From the NCBI RefSeq assembly GCF_000633455.1, contig NZ_AYMG01000031.1, positions 42,452-106,451 on the forward strand: 64,000 nucleotides of DNA. Reading direction: 5' to 3'. Positions 47,021-56,599 of this stretch are shown one piece after another (the first letter of the stretch is position 1; the number at the start of each line of letters is the position of its first letter). A program made the translations under genes and the position numbers. This DNA is from Pedobacter jeongneungensis. Its GTDB lineage: Bacteria; Bacteroidota; Bacteroidia; Sphingobacteriales; Sphingobacteriaceae. A model generated the notes under the pieces. The model ran no database searches. It was given only the letters and a program-made list of their open reading frames with translations, and had not been told where the DNA came from.

Positions 47021-48685
47021 TTATTCTGTTAATAGGTATTGGACTGAAAATGGCTGAGATTCGAACTTTATCTTTCCGGTAACAGTGGCCGATAAGGCTT
47101 TTATCTTTTTAGGATCTTCGGGTCCGCCTGCTGCAAATTTTGTGGTTTGTCCGTTCACCAAAACTTTTTGAGAGAAAGCGCCATTATCATCACCGCCCGT
47201 TAAACTATAGAGGTAATATTTTTTGGAGGCTTTGAATCCGGTAATATCAAGATCGATAATCTGAGTGCTATTGCCTTTATTTATTATGACAGTTCCCAAT
47301 TCTCCATTTTGAAACTTAGCCGCATAAGCCAGTATATCTTTGTTATCGCTTAACTGGGTGGTGAGGAGTTGATCGCCAAAAAACCGCTGAAAGTAATACA
47401 TGTAGTAAAATACCGGCCTGGGATTCCACAGCGGAACGCCAGGTTCGTCGCCTTTATTGAACATACCATGATCATTGCCATGAGCATATCCGTTAGCGAG
47501 ATCCCATCTGCTGGCCATACCAAATTTTAAATTAGCCAGTTCGCCCAAAACAATGGCTGCGTGCATTCCATTGATAAAGGAGCAGGATTGTTTAGAACCT
47601 GTGGCGAAAATATTCCATTCGGTAAGGGCTAAGGGTCTTTCTGGAAGCTGGTAAATTTTGGACAGCTCATTCATATAAGCCGCCATTTTATGGGTTTCCG
47701 TTTTTGCGGTATTCAGAATAATTTCTGGCGAAGAATTTTGTTCGTAAGGGGTATAATAACTATGCATCACATAATAATCTATAGCAGAACCGGCAGACTT
47801 TAACAATCCATCATTCCAGTTTTTGGTAATGCCACCTTCCCACGATTTCTCTTTGGCAGTTTCAATCACCACCGCACCGATAAAAATCTCGCTATTGATT
47901 TCTTTTGCAGCAGCTTTCATCGAATCGGCAAAAACCTTTAAGTGTTCGCCATACAGTTTACCCGAAATCAGTTCTGGTTGGTGATCTTTATTTTTAGAAG
48001 TATCTATTTTATAACCTGCCTGCCAGGTACCGTAGTTTTCATTGCCGATTTCCCAGAATTTGGTTTTTCCTTTATCAAAACGGACCCAATCGGCCGCCAG
48101 GTGCGCAGCATTTTGCACGGGTTGATTGCCAGTACCATAACGGGCGTAGCTGTAATTAACGCAGATAATGCCCGTGCTCCTGGTTTCTTTAAGCAATTGA
48201 TAATAATTTGCCAATGATAACGACGATGGATTATCGGTAATGCCATACCATAACCGTTCGGGCTTTTGCTTCCGCTGATCGCCATATAAAATAACTTCGG
48301 GTACATCTTTTGGCCCGTTTTCTTTTGAGGTGTTCCAGAAATACACATTACTAAGGTTGCCCCCGGGAAAGCGGATGATATTTGGAGAAAGTGTTTTAAT
48401 ATGATCCATCAGCACCGGCTGATCGACAATCTGGCTCATGTAGGGATTAGAATTGTTTCCGTACAGGTAATTGGAAACCAGGCCTGCTTCGGCCGTATAA
48501 TTAACTTTAATATTCACCGAAGCAGGTTTTAAAGGAATTGAATGTTTGATATAGGCAGGTTTATCAACCTTTTTACGTTGATTGTCCTGTAAAAAAAAGG
48601 ACTGTGGGTTTTGTCCAAACACATCACTATGTATCATTAAAACTGAAAATGGCAATAGTAGGTAAAGGAATGTTTTTCGTAACAT
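47021..48685 (-). CDS. GH51-like clan GH-A glycosidase, copy 2
   Basis: The 554-residue secreted protein has a signal peptide (end near VFGQ, residue 25) and a clan GH-A barrel: NIIRFPGGNLSNVYFW early in the barrel, acid/base E216 in EIGNENYG and nucleophile E356 in ALTEWNIF, followed by a C-terminal beta-domain. This pattern resembles GH51, which includes alpha-L-arabinofuranosidases and some endoglucanases. It is a clear paralogue of the next gene upstream, which it follows by 6 bases. An exact family assignment needs a profile search. Confidence 0.7.
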   Translation of the reverse strand: MLRKTFLYLLLPFSVLMIHSDVFGQNPQSFFLQDNQRKKVDKPAYIKHSIPLKPASVNIKVNYTAEAGLVSNYLYGNNSNPYMSQIVDQPVLMDHIKTLSPNIIRFPGGNLSNVYFWNTSKENGPKDVPEVILYGDQRKQKPERLWYGITDNPSSLSLANYYQLLKETRSTGIICVNYSYARYGTGNQPVQNAAHLAADWVRFDKGKTKFWEIGNENYGTWQAGYKIDTSKNKDHQPELISGKLYGEHLKVFADSMKAAAKEINSEIFIGAVVIETAKEKSWEGGITKNWNDGLLKSAGSAIDYYVMHSYYTPYEQNSSPEIILNTAKTETHKMAAYMNELSKIYQLPERPLALTEWNIFATGSKQSCSFINGMHAAIVLGELANLKFGMASRWDLANGYAHGNDHGMFNKGDEPGVPLWNPRPVFYYMYYFQRFFGDQLLTTQLSDNKDILAYAAKFQNGELGTVIINKGNSTQIIDLDITGFKASKKYYLYSLTGGDDNGAFSQKVLVNGQTTKFAAGGPEDPKKIKALSATVTGKIKFESQPFSVQYLLTE

Positions 48686-48691
48686 GAATAA

Positions 48692-50455
48692 CTACTTTTT
48701 ATCTACCGCTATAAACACAACTGACCTTGCCGGTAAAGAAACTTTTATACCGCCATCAACCAAAGCCGATTTTGCGGTTAAAGTCTGGTAATTGGCAGGC
48801 CCGCCTGAAACGCCTGCTGGGCCATTATCATTTACAAATACCTTTTGAGAGAATTCGCCGTTGTCATCTCCACCGGTTAGGGTATAATAATAATACCTTG
48901 CACCGGGCGCAAAATTTGCAATGTTGATGGTTGCAACCTGGCTTGCGGTTCCTTTATTCACTACCACTATACCAGCTGCGCCAGAAGCATAACCTGAGGC
49001 ATAACTTACCACATCGGTTGAGCCGGAAACACTAGAACTAAGCATTCTATCACCGAAAATTTTCTGAAAATAGTACATGTGGTAAAATGCAGGTCTCGGT
49101 GTCCATTTGGCTGTTCCGTTACCTTCATCGCCCAAACTGAACATGCCGTGATCATTGCCTCCGGCATAACCATTGGCCAAGTCCCACCGGCTGGCCATGC
49201 CATAATTATTTTTAATCAGCTCGCCCAATACCATCGTAGCATGCATGCCGGCAATGTGCGATACCTGCTGTTTAGACCCTTCTGCAAAAATATTCCACTC
49301 GGTCATGGCGATCGGTTTTAAAGCAACACCATTTTCCTGGGTTGTTTTTTTCATGTAATCCATAATCATTTTTGACTCAGTAACTGCTGTATTTAGAATC
49401 ACCGTAGCAGAAGAATTTTGGCCATAAGGCGTATAATAAGTATGTACGATATAAAAATCGGCTGCATTGCCCGCCGCCGATAGAAAACCGGAATTCCAGG
49501 TTTTATCTACAACGTTGCTATTGCCTATTGAGGCATCGTATTGGATCAGCTGTCCACCAATTTTAATCACTGAACCAATTTCAGCCGCAGCCTTACGCAT
49601 AGAATCTGCAAAAACTTTAAAATGTTTACCGTATAATGCGCCGTTGATAATTTCTGGCTGCCCGTCTTTATTAGTAGCGGTATTGATTTTATATCCTGCC
49701 TGCCATGGTCCGGCATCTTCATTTCCAATTTCCCAGTATTTGGTTTTTCCTTTATCAAAACGCACCCAATCTGCGGCCAAATGTGCAGCCACCTGATCCG
49801 GATGTGCACTGGTTCCATAACGGGCGTAACTGTAATTTACAGTGATGATGCCTGTGCTATTGGTTTGTTGTAAAAAGCTATAATAACTGTCTACAGAAAA
49901 TGTCCAGCTGGCAGTATTTTTACCGTACCAGTAACCTGCATTAACCGGAGCACCAGAAGTATTATACAAGCTAGCGGGTGCATCATCAGGTTTTTGCCCG
50001 GGATTGGCATTAAAGAAAAAAACACTGGCAATGTTGCCTCCAGGGAAACGGATAATGTTTGGAGAAAGGTTTTTCACATGGTTAATCAAATTGGCCTCGG
50101 TACCCAGTTGGCCGATGTAAGGATTGCTGTTGTTACCGAAAAGATATTTGGAAACTTTACCAACAGTTTCGCTGTAATCAGCATTAATGGTTACTGCAGC
50201 AGTTCCGTTTGGTTTAGCGGAATCAACAAAGGATGGTGCCACAAAGGTTTTGCCTTCCCAATTGTCCATAAAAAACCCAACGGTTGTCGCGGTAGTTACC
50301 TCTTTAGGTGGAATAATGGTACCGGTATTGGGTGGCGTTACAGGTGGTTCCTGAATGGGCTCATTATTATTCTTTTTACAGGAAGTGATGGTCAAAATGC
50401 CCAAAAGCATGCAAACGCCCATCACTTGACATTTATGATTTACAGAAGTTTTCAT
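48692..50455 (-). CDS. GH51-like clan GH-A glycosidase, copy 1 (lipoprotein)
   Basis: The 587-residue protein starts with a lipobox ending TSCKKNNNE (Cys near residue 26) and a Pro/Thr-rich linker, so it is probably surface-anchored. The barrel matches copy 2: NIIRFPGGNIASVFFF, acid/base E246 in EIGNEDAG and nucleophile E386 in AMTEWNIFAEG, then the same TGGDDNGEFSQKVFVN C-terminal segment. A surface lipoprotein paired with a signal-peptide-only paralogue suggests one enzyme outside on polymer and one in the periplasm on fragments. Confidence 0.7.
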   Translation of the reverse strand: MKTSVNHKCQVMGVCMLLGILTITSCKKNNNEPIQEPPVTPPNTGTIIPPKEVTTATTVGFFMDNWEGKTFVAPSFVDSAKPNGTAAVTINADYSETVGKVSKYLFGNNSNPYIGQLGTEANLINHVKNLSPNIIRFPGGNIASVFFFNANPGQKPDDAPASLYNTSGAPVNAGYWYGKNTASWTFSVDSYYSFLQQTNSTGIITVNYSYARYGTSAHPDQVAAHLAADWVRFDKGKTKYWEIGNEDAGPWQAGYKINTATNKDGQPEIINGALYGKHFKVFADSMRKAAAEIGSVIKIGGQLIQYDASIGNSNVVDKTWNSGFLSAAGNAADFYIVHTYYTPYGQNSSATVILNTAVTESKMIMDYMKKTTQENGVALKPIAMTEWNIFAEGSKQQVSHIAGMHATMVLGELIKNNYGMASRWDLANGYAGGNDHGMFSLGDEGNGTAKWTPRPAFYHMYYFQKIFGDRMLSSSVSGSTDVVSYASGYASGAAGIVVVNKGTASQVATINIANFAPGARYYYYTLTGGDDNGEFSQKVFVNDNGPAGVSGGPANYQTLTAKSALVDGGIKVSLPARSVVFIAVDKK

Positions 50456-50524
50456 TTAAAGCAGGTCAAAAAGGTTTTGTTAAAAGTTGGTACCGGATAC
50501 GTTTATCCGGTACCAACCGGAAAA

Positions 50525-51760
50525 CTATTTTTTCAATTTTACGATACGGATATTGTCAATCCCCACATCAAACTTGGTGGTTACCGGGGTTGCGGTATCG
50601 TTGATGTACATAAAAACAATGGCGCCTTTGCCCGTATTGGTCACACTGCTTGATGAGGTAATCAGGTCGTTTAAAGTTGGTGCCGAAGTTCCTGTGCCTT
50701 CTCCATTACCTGTTTTGGTTTTAAACTGGGTTAAAGGAATGGTTACGGTGTACCAGGTATCTGATTTAAAAATTCTAGTAGCTTCTGCTTTCCAAGGCTC
50801 GTAACGGGCCAGGTATAGCCACGACCCTTCGTTACGGCGGACCATCAGCCCTCCGCCACCCCAGGGTTCTTTAACCGAAATCTCGAATTTGAGTACATAA
50901 CTCGAAACCGGATCGGCGAGATTGGCCTGTGGCACCCATTGTACCTGGTTAAGGTTGATAGAGCGGTTGGCATCATACCATGCATAATTAAAGGCCGATA
51001 TGTTGCCGGTAAACATCCTGGCATAATTACCCTGTGCACCCGGAAATAAAGCCTGACTATTCGTTATTGAAGCGCCATAGCTGTAATTATTTACATTATC
51101 AAAATTGCATAACATGCCCGTTACCTGATCGTTATAAGAACTGTAGGTACTTGTTCCGCCTTGTGTTTTCACCACTATATCGCCTGAGGTGGCCGATAAT
51201 GGAATGGTTACGGTACACGAAGTGCCATCGGGTTTGGAAACCACATTGGTACCATCTGCCCCACCCGGAAAAGTAATGCTCTTGATCAGATAAAGATACT
51301 GACCATATAAAGTGATGGTTTGCCCCTGAGGGGTATATTCGTTACTTACACTGCTTACCACGGGTGGTGGCGGCGATACCGGGAAAGTAAAGGTGGTTTC
51401 GCCATATTTGGTTACCAAACGGATCGTGTTTTCCTGCCCTTTAGGAATATTAGAAAATAAAATGGAAGGAACGGTGACCACGAAATTATCATCACCAACC
51501 AAGGCAGCGTTAAAAGATGCTGCAAAACCGCTAAAATACACAGCCGAAACCGTTTTCAGGTTTTCACCCTGGATTACAATATTTTGCCCTGAACCTACTT
51601 TGGTTAAGGTAGAATCATTAGGTGCTGCTGAAATTGCCCTTATCCTGGTAATTACCGGTGGTTTTTCGTTGTCACTTTTTTTACATGCAGTTTGCATGGC
51701 CAATACCATCATCAATAGGATGATAATAATTCCAGATCTGCTTTTTATAAGCTTTTTCAT
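50525..51760 (-). CDS. IPT/TIG-domain surface glycan-binding lipoprotein (SGBP-B type)
   Basis: The 411-residue lipoprotein (lipobox QTAC, Cys about residue 26) has two tandem IPT/TIG Ig-like domains (about 35-120 and 125-205; GENLKTVSAVYFSG, GQYLYLIKSITFPG) and a C-terminal beta-sandwich (about 210-411) of the type that binds glycan in SGBP-B proteins. It directly follows SusD (32 bases), the standard position for an auxiliary surface glycan-binding protein in a Bacteroidota polysaccharide locus. Solvent-exposed Trp residues are frequent in the last domain (AWYDANR, EPWGGGG, YEPWKAE). Confidence 0.88.
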   Translation of the reverse strand: MKKLIKSRSGIIIILLMMVLAMQTACKKSDNEKPPVITRIRAISAAPNDSTLTKVGSGQNIVIQGENLKTVSAVYFSGFAASFNAALVGDDNFVVTVPSILFSNIPKGQENTIRLVTKYGETTFTFPVSPPPPVVSSVSNEYTPQGQTITLYGQYLYLIKSITFPGGADGTNVVSKPDGTSCTVTIPLSATSGDIVVKTQGGTSTYSSYNDQVTGMLCNFDNVNNYSYGASITNSQALFPGAQGNYARMFTGNISAFNYAWYDANRSINLNQVQWVPQANLADPVSSYVLKFEISVKEPWGGGGLMVRRNEGSWLYLARYEPWKAEATRIFKSDTWYTVTIPLTQFKTKTGNGEGTGTSAPTLNDLITSSSSVTNTGKGAIVFMYINDTATPVTTKFDVGIDNIRIVKLKK

Positions 51761-51792
51761 TATGATTTAATTTAAAATTAAACTTATAGCTG

Positions 51793-53376
51793 TTATTTAT
51801 AATAAGGTACTGCCGGCTGACTTAACAATGGATTGGTGGTAAGATCGGCCAGCGGATAAGGCAACTTAAAAGATGCATCGCTTGGTGTAGAAAACTGATC
51901 TTCGTTTACCCTTACATTTGTAGCCGAATTAAAGGTTAAACGACCACGGTTCTGTGCAGCAATTTTAGAAATTGTCTGTGCTGGATTAATATCATGCTCG
52001 CGGAGCAGATCGAACCAGTACTGCCCTTCAATAGCCAGTTCCAATTGTCTGTCCACTAAAACATCAGCTTTTGAAACAGGTGAAGTTTTAGCATCTAAAC
52101 CAGCCCTTGTACGCACCAGGTTATAATACTTTAAAGCATCTGCATCAGTAGTGGTGGGCGAATTGCCTAATATGGCTTCAGCATAAATCAGGTAAACATC
52201 GGCCAACCGCAGCATATAAGCTGCTGAACTGGTAGAAAGCGAGTATACCTGTCCGGGGTTATCATCATTGGTACCCACCACGTATTTTTTTACATGTGGC
52301 CTTTCATCAGTAACCCTGTAACCGCCATCTTTTTTTAATAATTCGGGATAGAAATCGCCATTCTGCATAAACGTGGCTTTACGGCGCAGGTCTTTTACAT
52401 CGTATTTATTATAGATATCGATACTTGGGGTGTTGGCAGCACCATATCCATCACCTGCGTTGGTCAATTTGCCTTCTGCTGCATAATAACCTTGCGTACT
52501 ATTGCCGAGGCCATAATTGTTCGGACTGGCAATAAACTGAAGGGCAAATAAACTTTCCTCGTTATTGTTGTTTTCTATTTTAAATAGATCAGCATAACTT
52601 GGAAGCAATTTTAAACCACTGTTGTTACAAACATCGCCGGCATATTTCTTTGCACTATCCAACAAGGCCACATCACGCTGTCCGGTTCCTGTACCAGTCC
52701 CATCATCTTTCAGGCCCGAACGGGTGAGGTAAATTTTAGCCAGCATGCCTTCTGCCGACCATTTGTTAACCCTTCCTTTATCAATTACCGTACGCAGGTT
52801 TTGCGAAGCGAATTTCAGGTCTTCGATAATGAAGCGGTAAACATCCTTAACTAGGTGTTTGTTAACCTGAGGCTGTTCGGCAAGAGTACGGTTATCGGTA
52901 ATGATGGGTACTTCTCCGAAATATTGTACCAGGTAGAAGTAAGATGTACCCCTTAAAAAACGCAGCTCTCCTATGGCATTGTTTTTCGCTATTGCGCTTA
53001 CCGATGGATCAGTATTCTGGTTAATGTAAATGATATTCAGGTTGCAATAGGCTATGATTTTGTATAACGAGCGCCAGGCTTCGTTAATCCGCGCATCTGA
53101 ACTGTTTACCGCAAAAGTAGAATAAGATACAAAATTGGTGCGCGACAGATTCCCTGCCATTGCATCGCCTAAAACCAGGATTGATTTATCGTTAAAATCA
53201 AACCATGGTGTTCCATACAGGGCACCGGTAGCCAAACGCAGATCGCCTTCTGATTTAAAGAAGCTTTCTAAAGTCACTTTATCCTGTGGCGTTCTGTCTA
53301 AAAAGCTTTTTTTACATCCTAAAAATGATGTCAAGCCGGTTAACAGGGCTATTGTGAAATATATTTTATTTTTCAT
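51793..53376 (-). CDS. SusD/RagB-family surface glycan-binding lipoprotein
   Basis: A 527-residue lipoprotein (lipobox FLGC, Cys about 21) with GELRFLRGTSYFYLVQYFGEVPI, MLRLADVYLIYAEAILG and DRQLELAIEGQYWFDLLREHD, all typical of SusD. It forms the pair with the SusC gene 17 bases upstream and precedes the SGBP gene. Confidence 0.95.
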   Translation of the reverse strand: MKNKIYFTIALLTGLTSFLGCKKSFLDRTPQDKVTLESFFKSEGDLRLATGALYGTPWFDFNDKSILVLGDAMAGNLSRTNFVSYSTFAVNSSDARINEAWRSLYKIIAYCNLNIIYINQNTDPSVSAIAKNNAIGELRFLRGTSYFYLVQYFGEVPIITDNRTLAEQPQVNKHLVKDVYRFIIEDLKFASQNLRTVIDKGRVNKWSAEGMLAKIYLTRSGLKDDGTGTGTGQRDVALLDSAKKYAGDVCNNSGLKLLPSYADLFKIENNNNEESLFALQFIASPNNYGLGNSTQGYYAAEGKLTNAGDGYGAANTPSIDIYNKYDVKDLRRKATFMQNGDFYPELLKKDGGYRVTDERPHVKKYVVGTNDDNPGQVYSLSTSSAAYMLRLADVYLIYAEAILGNSPTTTDADALKYYNLVRTRAGLDAKTSPVSKADVLVDRQLELAIEGQYWFDLLREHDINPAQTISKIAAQNRGRLTFNSATNVRVNEDQFSTPSDASFKLPYPLADLTTNPLLSQPAVPYYK

Positions 53377-53393
53377 CTTTATAAATATTAATG

Positions 53394-56300
53394 TTAAAAA
53401 CCGGCATAAATACCAAAGGTGTAGGTACGTGATGATGGGTATCTGCCATTATCAACCCCTGCCGATTGCGCGTTCTGGAACCTCGATCCTACTTCGGGAT
53501 CATAACCTGTATAATCGGTAATGGTAAACAGATTGGTCACATTGCCATAAACTCTTAAATAACCAAGTTTTACCTTTTGAACGATTTTATATGGTACACT
53601 ATAACCCAGCACTAAATTTTTAAGACGCAGGTAAGATCCGTTTTCGATATACCTCGAAGAAACCCTGTTGTTGCCATTTAATGTTGAAGTTGAAATCCGT
53701 GGAACGGTGGTGTTAGGATTGGTGACATATACATTATTAATGTCTGTAGCGCTTCCATTAGGGTCTTTCAGGCCAATACGGGCATAATCGTTAACCGATT
53801 GCAACAATCCGAAACCACTTTGAAGATCTTCGTTTGTACGTTTTAACTGGTTAAAGATTTTGTTGCCATAATTTCCGTTGAAAAATACGGTCAGGTCGAA
53901 TGCTTTATATTTGAAAGTATTGGTGAAGCCATACTGGAATTTTGGCAACGGTGAGCCCAGATAAGCTAAATCTTTACTGTCGATTACTTTATCTCCGTTT
54001 AAATCCCTGAATTTAATATCGCCAACCCAAACCCCGTTTACACCGATGGCACCTTGATTAGCGCTATTGGTTAAATCGGCGCCATCTTTAAATACGCCAT
54101 CGGCGATGTAGCCATAAAACTCACCGATTGATCTGCCTACAGCAACCTGTTGAACGATATCTGTGCCCAGATATTGAGGCAAATTGGTGTTTTCAGTAAT
54201 TAAACTGGTAACCTTGTTTAAATTCCTCGATAAGGTAATATTGGTTGTCCAGCTAAAATTTTTGGTTTTGATATTGGTAGAGTTTACACTGAACTCGATC
54301 CCTTTATTTACAATAGAGCCTATATTTTTGGTCGGTGCATTCAATTTTGCAACCGTAAACTGATCCTGCGGCGTAGTACCCGAATAAAGCGGTAAGGATA
54401 GGCTATTTAATAAGTTATTCGTGTTCTTATAATAAGCATCTACCGTAAACTGCAACCTGTCTTTAAAGAAACTGGCATCAATACCCACGTTTGATGATTT
54501 GGTGGTTTCCCATTTGGCATCCGGGTTAGGTACATTATCCAACAGGACACCTAGGCCTAAAGCCGTTTGCGTGGTGCGGTAAGAGGTCCCATAAACATAA
54601 TCGGCAATGTTCTGGTTGTTTACCAGGCCATAACCCACACGAAGCTTAAGGTCGCTGATAAAATCAACTGATTTCAGGAAATTTTCCTGTTTTAAACGAT
54701 AGGCCAAAGCTACGGCATAAGTAAAATTCCACCGGTTATCCGGTGAAAACTTCGATGAACCGTCGTACCTCACAGTAGATGTTAGGGTATATTTATCATC
54801 ATAAGTAAAGTTGAACCTGCCATAGTAAGAATCGATGGCTTGCTGGCTTTTGCCACTGGTTGAAGTTGCTTTTGCCGGATCGCCCAGGTTCAGTTCAGAA
54901 TTTACAGACTGAAAGTAACCGGTTGCGGTGGCATCAACAAAACTGCTGGTATTTAAACGCGATTCGTGTCCTAAAGTACCGTTAAGTTTATATTTCGAAG
55001 CAAAAGTATGGTTATAGGTTAAATAAGTACGAAAGGTATTGTTGTTATAAGCTGTAGTTCCCCTCCGGCCAAAACTATTGGTTTTAGGGAACTGACCGAA
55101 TTGATAAGCTGGCTCAAATTGCTCAATCTGTCCGAAATTATAATTTACGGCAATCTCATTCCTCAATACAAAATCTTTCAGGAAAGTAATGTCTGCAAAA
55201 GCACTTCCGTAAACCTCGCTACGCGTTCGGGTATTGGTGTTGATCTCCGTTAACGCAAATGGATTGGTTAAGGTAAAAAGAGGACTTGATGGGCCACCAT
55301 AAGAACCATCTGGGTTTACAACGGCAATATCAGGCGATTGTCTGATAGCCAGTTGAACTAAATTACCATCCTGGTTATTGATATTTTCGTTAATGCGGTT
55401 TCCGGAGATGTTGGCAGAAAGTTTTAACCACGTAGTTGCTTTGGTTTCCACATTCAGCCTTACATTGTATCTTTTAAAATCAGATTTTACCGCAATACCA
55501 TCCTGCGAAAGGTAACCTGCATTCAAAATGTAGGTTGTTCTTCCGTCTCCACCGTTTACCGAAAGGTTATAATTTTCTACTGGTGCCGTGCCGAAAATCG
55601 CCTTTTGCCAGTTTGTGCCTGACCCTAACACTGAGGGATCGGCAAATAACGGATTTGGTACTGCCCCGTTCAATACGTCCCGTACATTTCTAAAGGCGGC
55701 ATATTCGGGAAGTTCCATCACCGGTAAATATTTTGGTAATTGCTGTATGCCATAAGAAGCATCGATGCTCACTTTTGGCGGACCTGATTTTCCTTTTTTG
55801 GTGGTTACAATTACTACACCGTTACTGGCCTGACTACCGTAAATAGCCGTTGCAGAAGCATCTTTTAAAATATCGATACTTTCTATATCTGAGGGTGAAA
55901 TGGTGGCCAGTGGATTGGTACCCGGGCTACCGCCTGTATAAATGGCACCGTTAACATCACCACCGTAAAATACCCCATCAACTACATATAAAGGTTCCTG
56001 GTTACCACCTAAGGTAGAAACTCCCCTGATTTGTACCGAAATACCACCACCAGGCTGACCAGAATTGGTATTGATGACCACTCCGGCTACACGCCCCTGT
56101 AATGCCTGATCGAAAGTAGTTGCTGCCGATTTAGCAATATCATCTGCCCGTATGGATGATACCGAACCGGTAAGGTCTTTGCGTAAAGACGTTCCGTAAC
56201 CTACCACTACCACTTCATCAAGTTTATTGATGGTGGTAACCAGGCTCACATTAATTACATCCTGATTGCCAATGGTAACTTCTTTTGCTTCTGCACCGAT

Positions 56301-56558
56301 GTAACTAAATACCAGTACATCGCCTGTGGCCACTTTTACCACAAAATTACCTGCCCCATCGGTAATGGCCAATTGTGTTTTTTTCCCTTTTAGGGAGATG
56401 CTCACCCCTGGAATAGCATCTTTAATATTGTCGCTACTGGTTACTTTACCACGTACTGTTTTTTGAACCGCCTGCCCAAAAACAGCAGAACTGAAGTGGA
56501 TAAGCATGAAAAGAAACATCAGCAATACAATTCCTGTTTTGTTTAATGTACGCCTCAT
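53394..56558 (-). CDS. SusC-family TonB-dependent outer-membrane transporter
   Basis: This intact 1054-residue transporter has a signal peptide (end near VFGQ), a CarboxypepD_reg domain (VRGKVTSSDNIKDAIPGVSI), a plug starting EVVVVGYGTSLRKDLTG with YVVDGVFYGG and DASATAIYGSQASNGVVIV, and a barrel ending RTYTFGIYAGF. It follows GH31 by 41 bases, so GH31 is the first gene of this operon. It imports the oligosaccharide captured by the SusD and SGBP partners. Confidence 0.96.
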   Translation of the reverse strand: MRRTLNKTGIVLLMFLFMLIHFSSAVFGQAVQKTVRGKVTSSDNIKDAIPGVSISLKGKKTQLAITDGAGNFVVKVATGDVLVFSYIGAEAKEVTIGNQDVINVSLVTTINKLDEVVVVGYGTSLRKDLTGSVSSIRADDIAKSAATTFDQALQGRVAGVVINTNSGQPGGGISVQIRGVSTLGGNQEPLYVVDGVFYGGDVNGAIYTGGSPGTNPLATISPSDIESIDILKDASATAIYGSQASNGVVIVTTKKGKSGPPKVSIDASYGIQQLPKYLPVMELPEYAAFRNVRDVLNGAVPNPLFADPSVLGSGTNWQKAIFGTAPVENYNLSVNGGDGRTTYILNAGYLSQDGIAVKSDFKRYNVRLNVETKATTWLKLSANISGNRINENINNQDGNLVQLAIRQSPDIAVVNPDGSYGGPSSPLFTLTNPFALTEINTNTRTRSEVYGSAFADITFLKDFVLRNEIAVNYNFGQIEQFEPAYQFGQFPKTNSFGRRGTTAYNNNTFRTYLTYNHTFASKYKLNGTLGHESRLNTSSFVDATATGYFQSVNSELNLGDPAKATSTSGKSQQAIDSYYGRFNFTYDDKYTLTSTVRYDGSSKFSPDNRWNFTYAVALAYRLKQENFLKSVDFISDLKLRVGYGLVNNQNIADYVYGTSYRTTQTALGLGVLLDNVPNPDAKWETTKSSNVGIDASFFKDRLQFTVDAYYKNTNNLLNSLSLPLYSGTTPQDQFTVAKLNAPTKNIGSIVNKGIEFSVNSTNIKTKNFSWTTNITLSRNLNKVTSLITENTNLPQYLGTDIVQQVAVGRSIGEFYGYIADGVFKDGADLTNSANQGAIGVNGVWVGDIKFRDLNGDKVIDSKDLAYLGSPLPKFQYGFTNTFKYKAFDLTVFFNGNYGNKIFNQLKRTNEDLQSGFGLLQSVNDYARIGLKDPNGSATDINNVYVTNPNTTVPRISTSTLNGNNRVSSRYIENGSYLRLKNLVLGYSVPYKIVQKVKLGYLRVYGNVTNLFTITDYTGYDPEVGSRFQNAQSAGVDNGRYPSSRTYTFGIYAGF

Positions 56559-56599
56559 CTTTTAAGTTTTGTAAATAATTGTCTCATAAATCTGGTTAG

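Noticed and set aside
47021..50455. Assignment of the paired enzymes to GH44 or GH39
   Set aside because: The RFPGG, EIGNE and TEWN motif order and spacing fit GH51 better; a profile search would decide.
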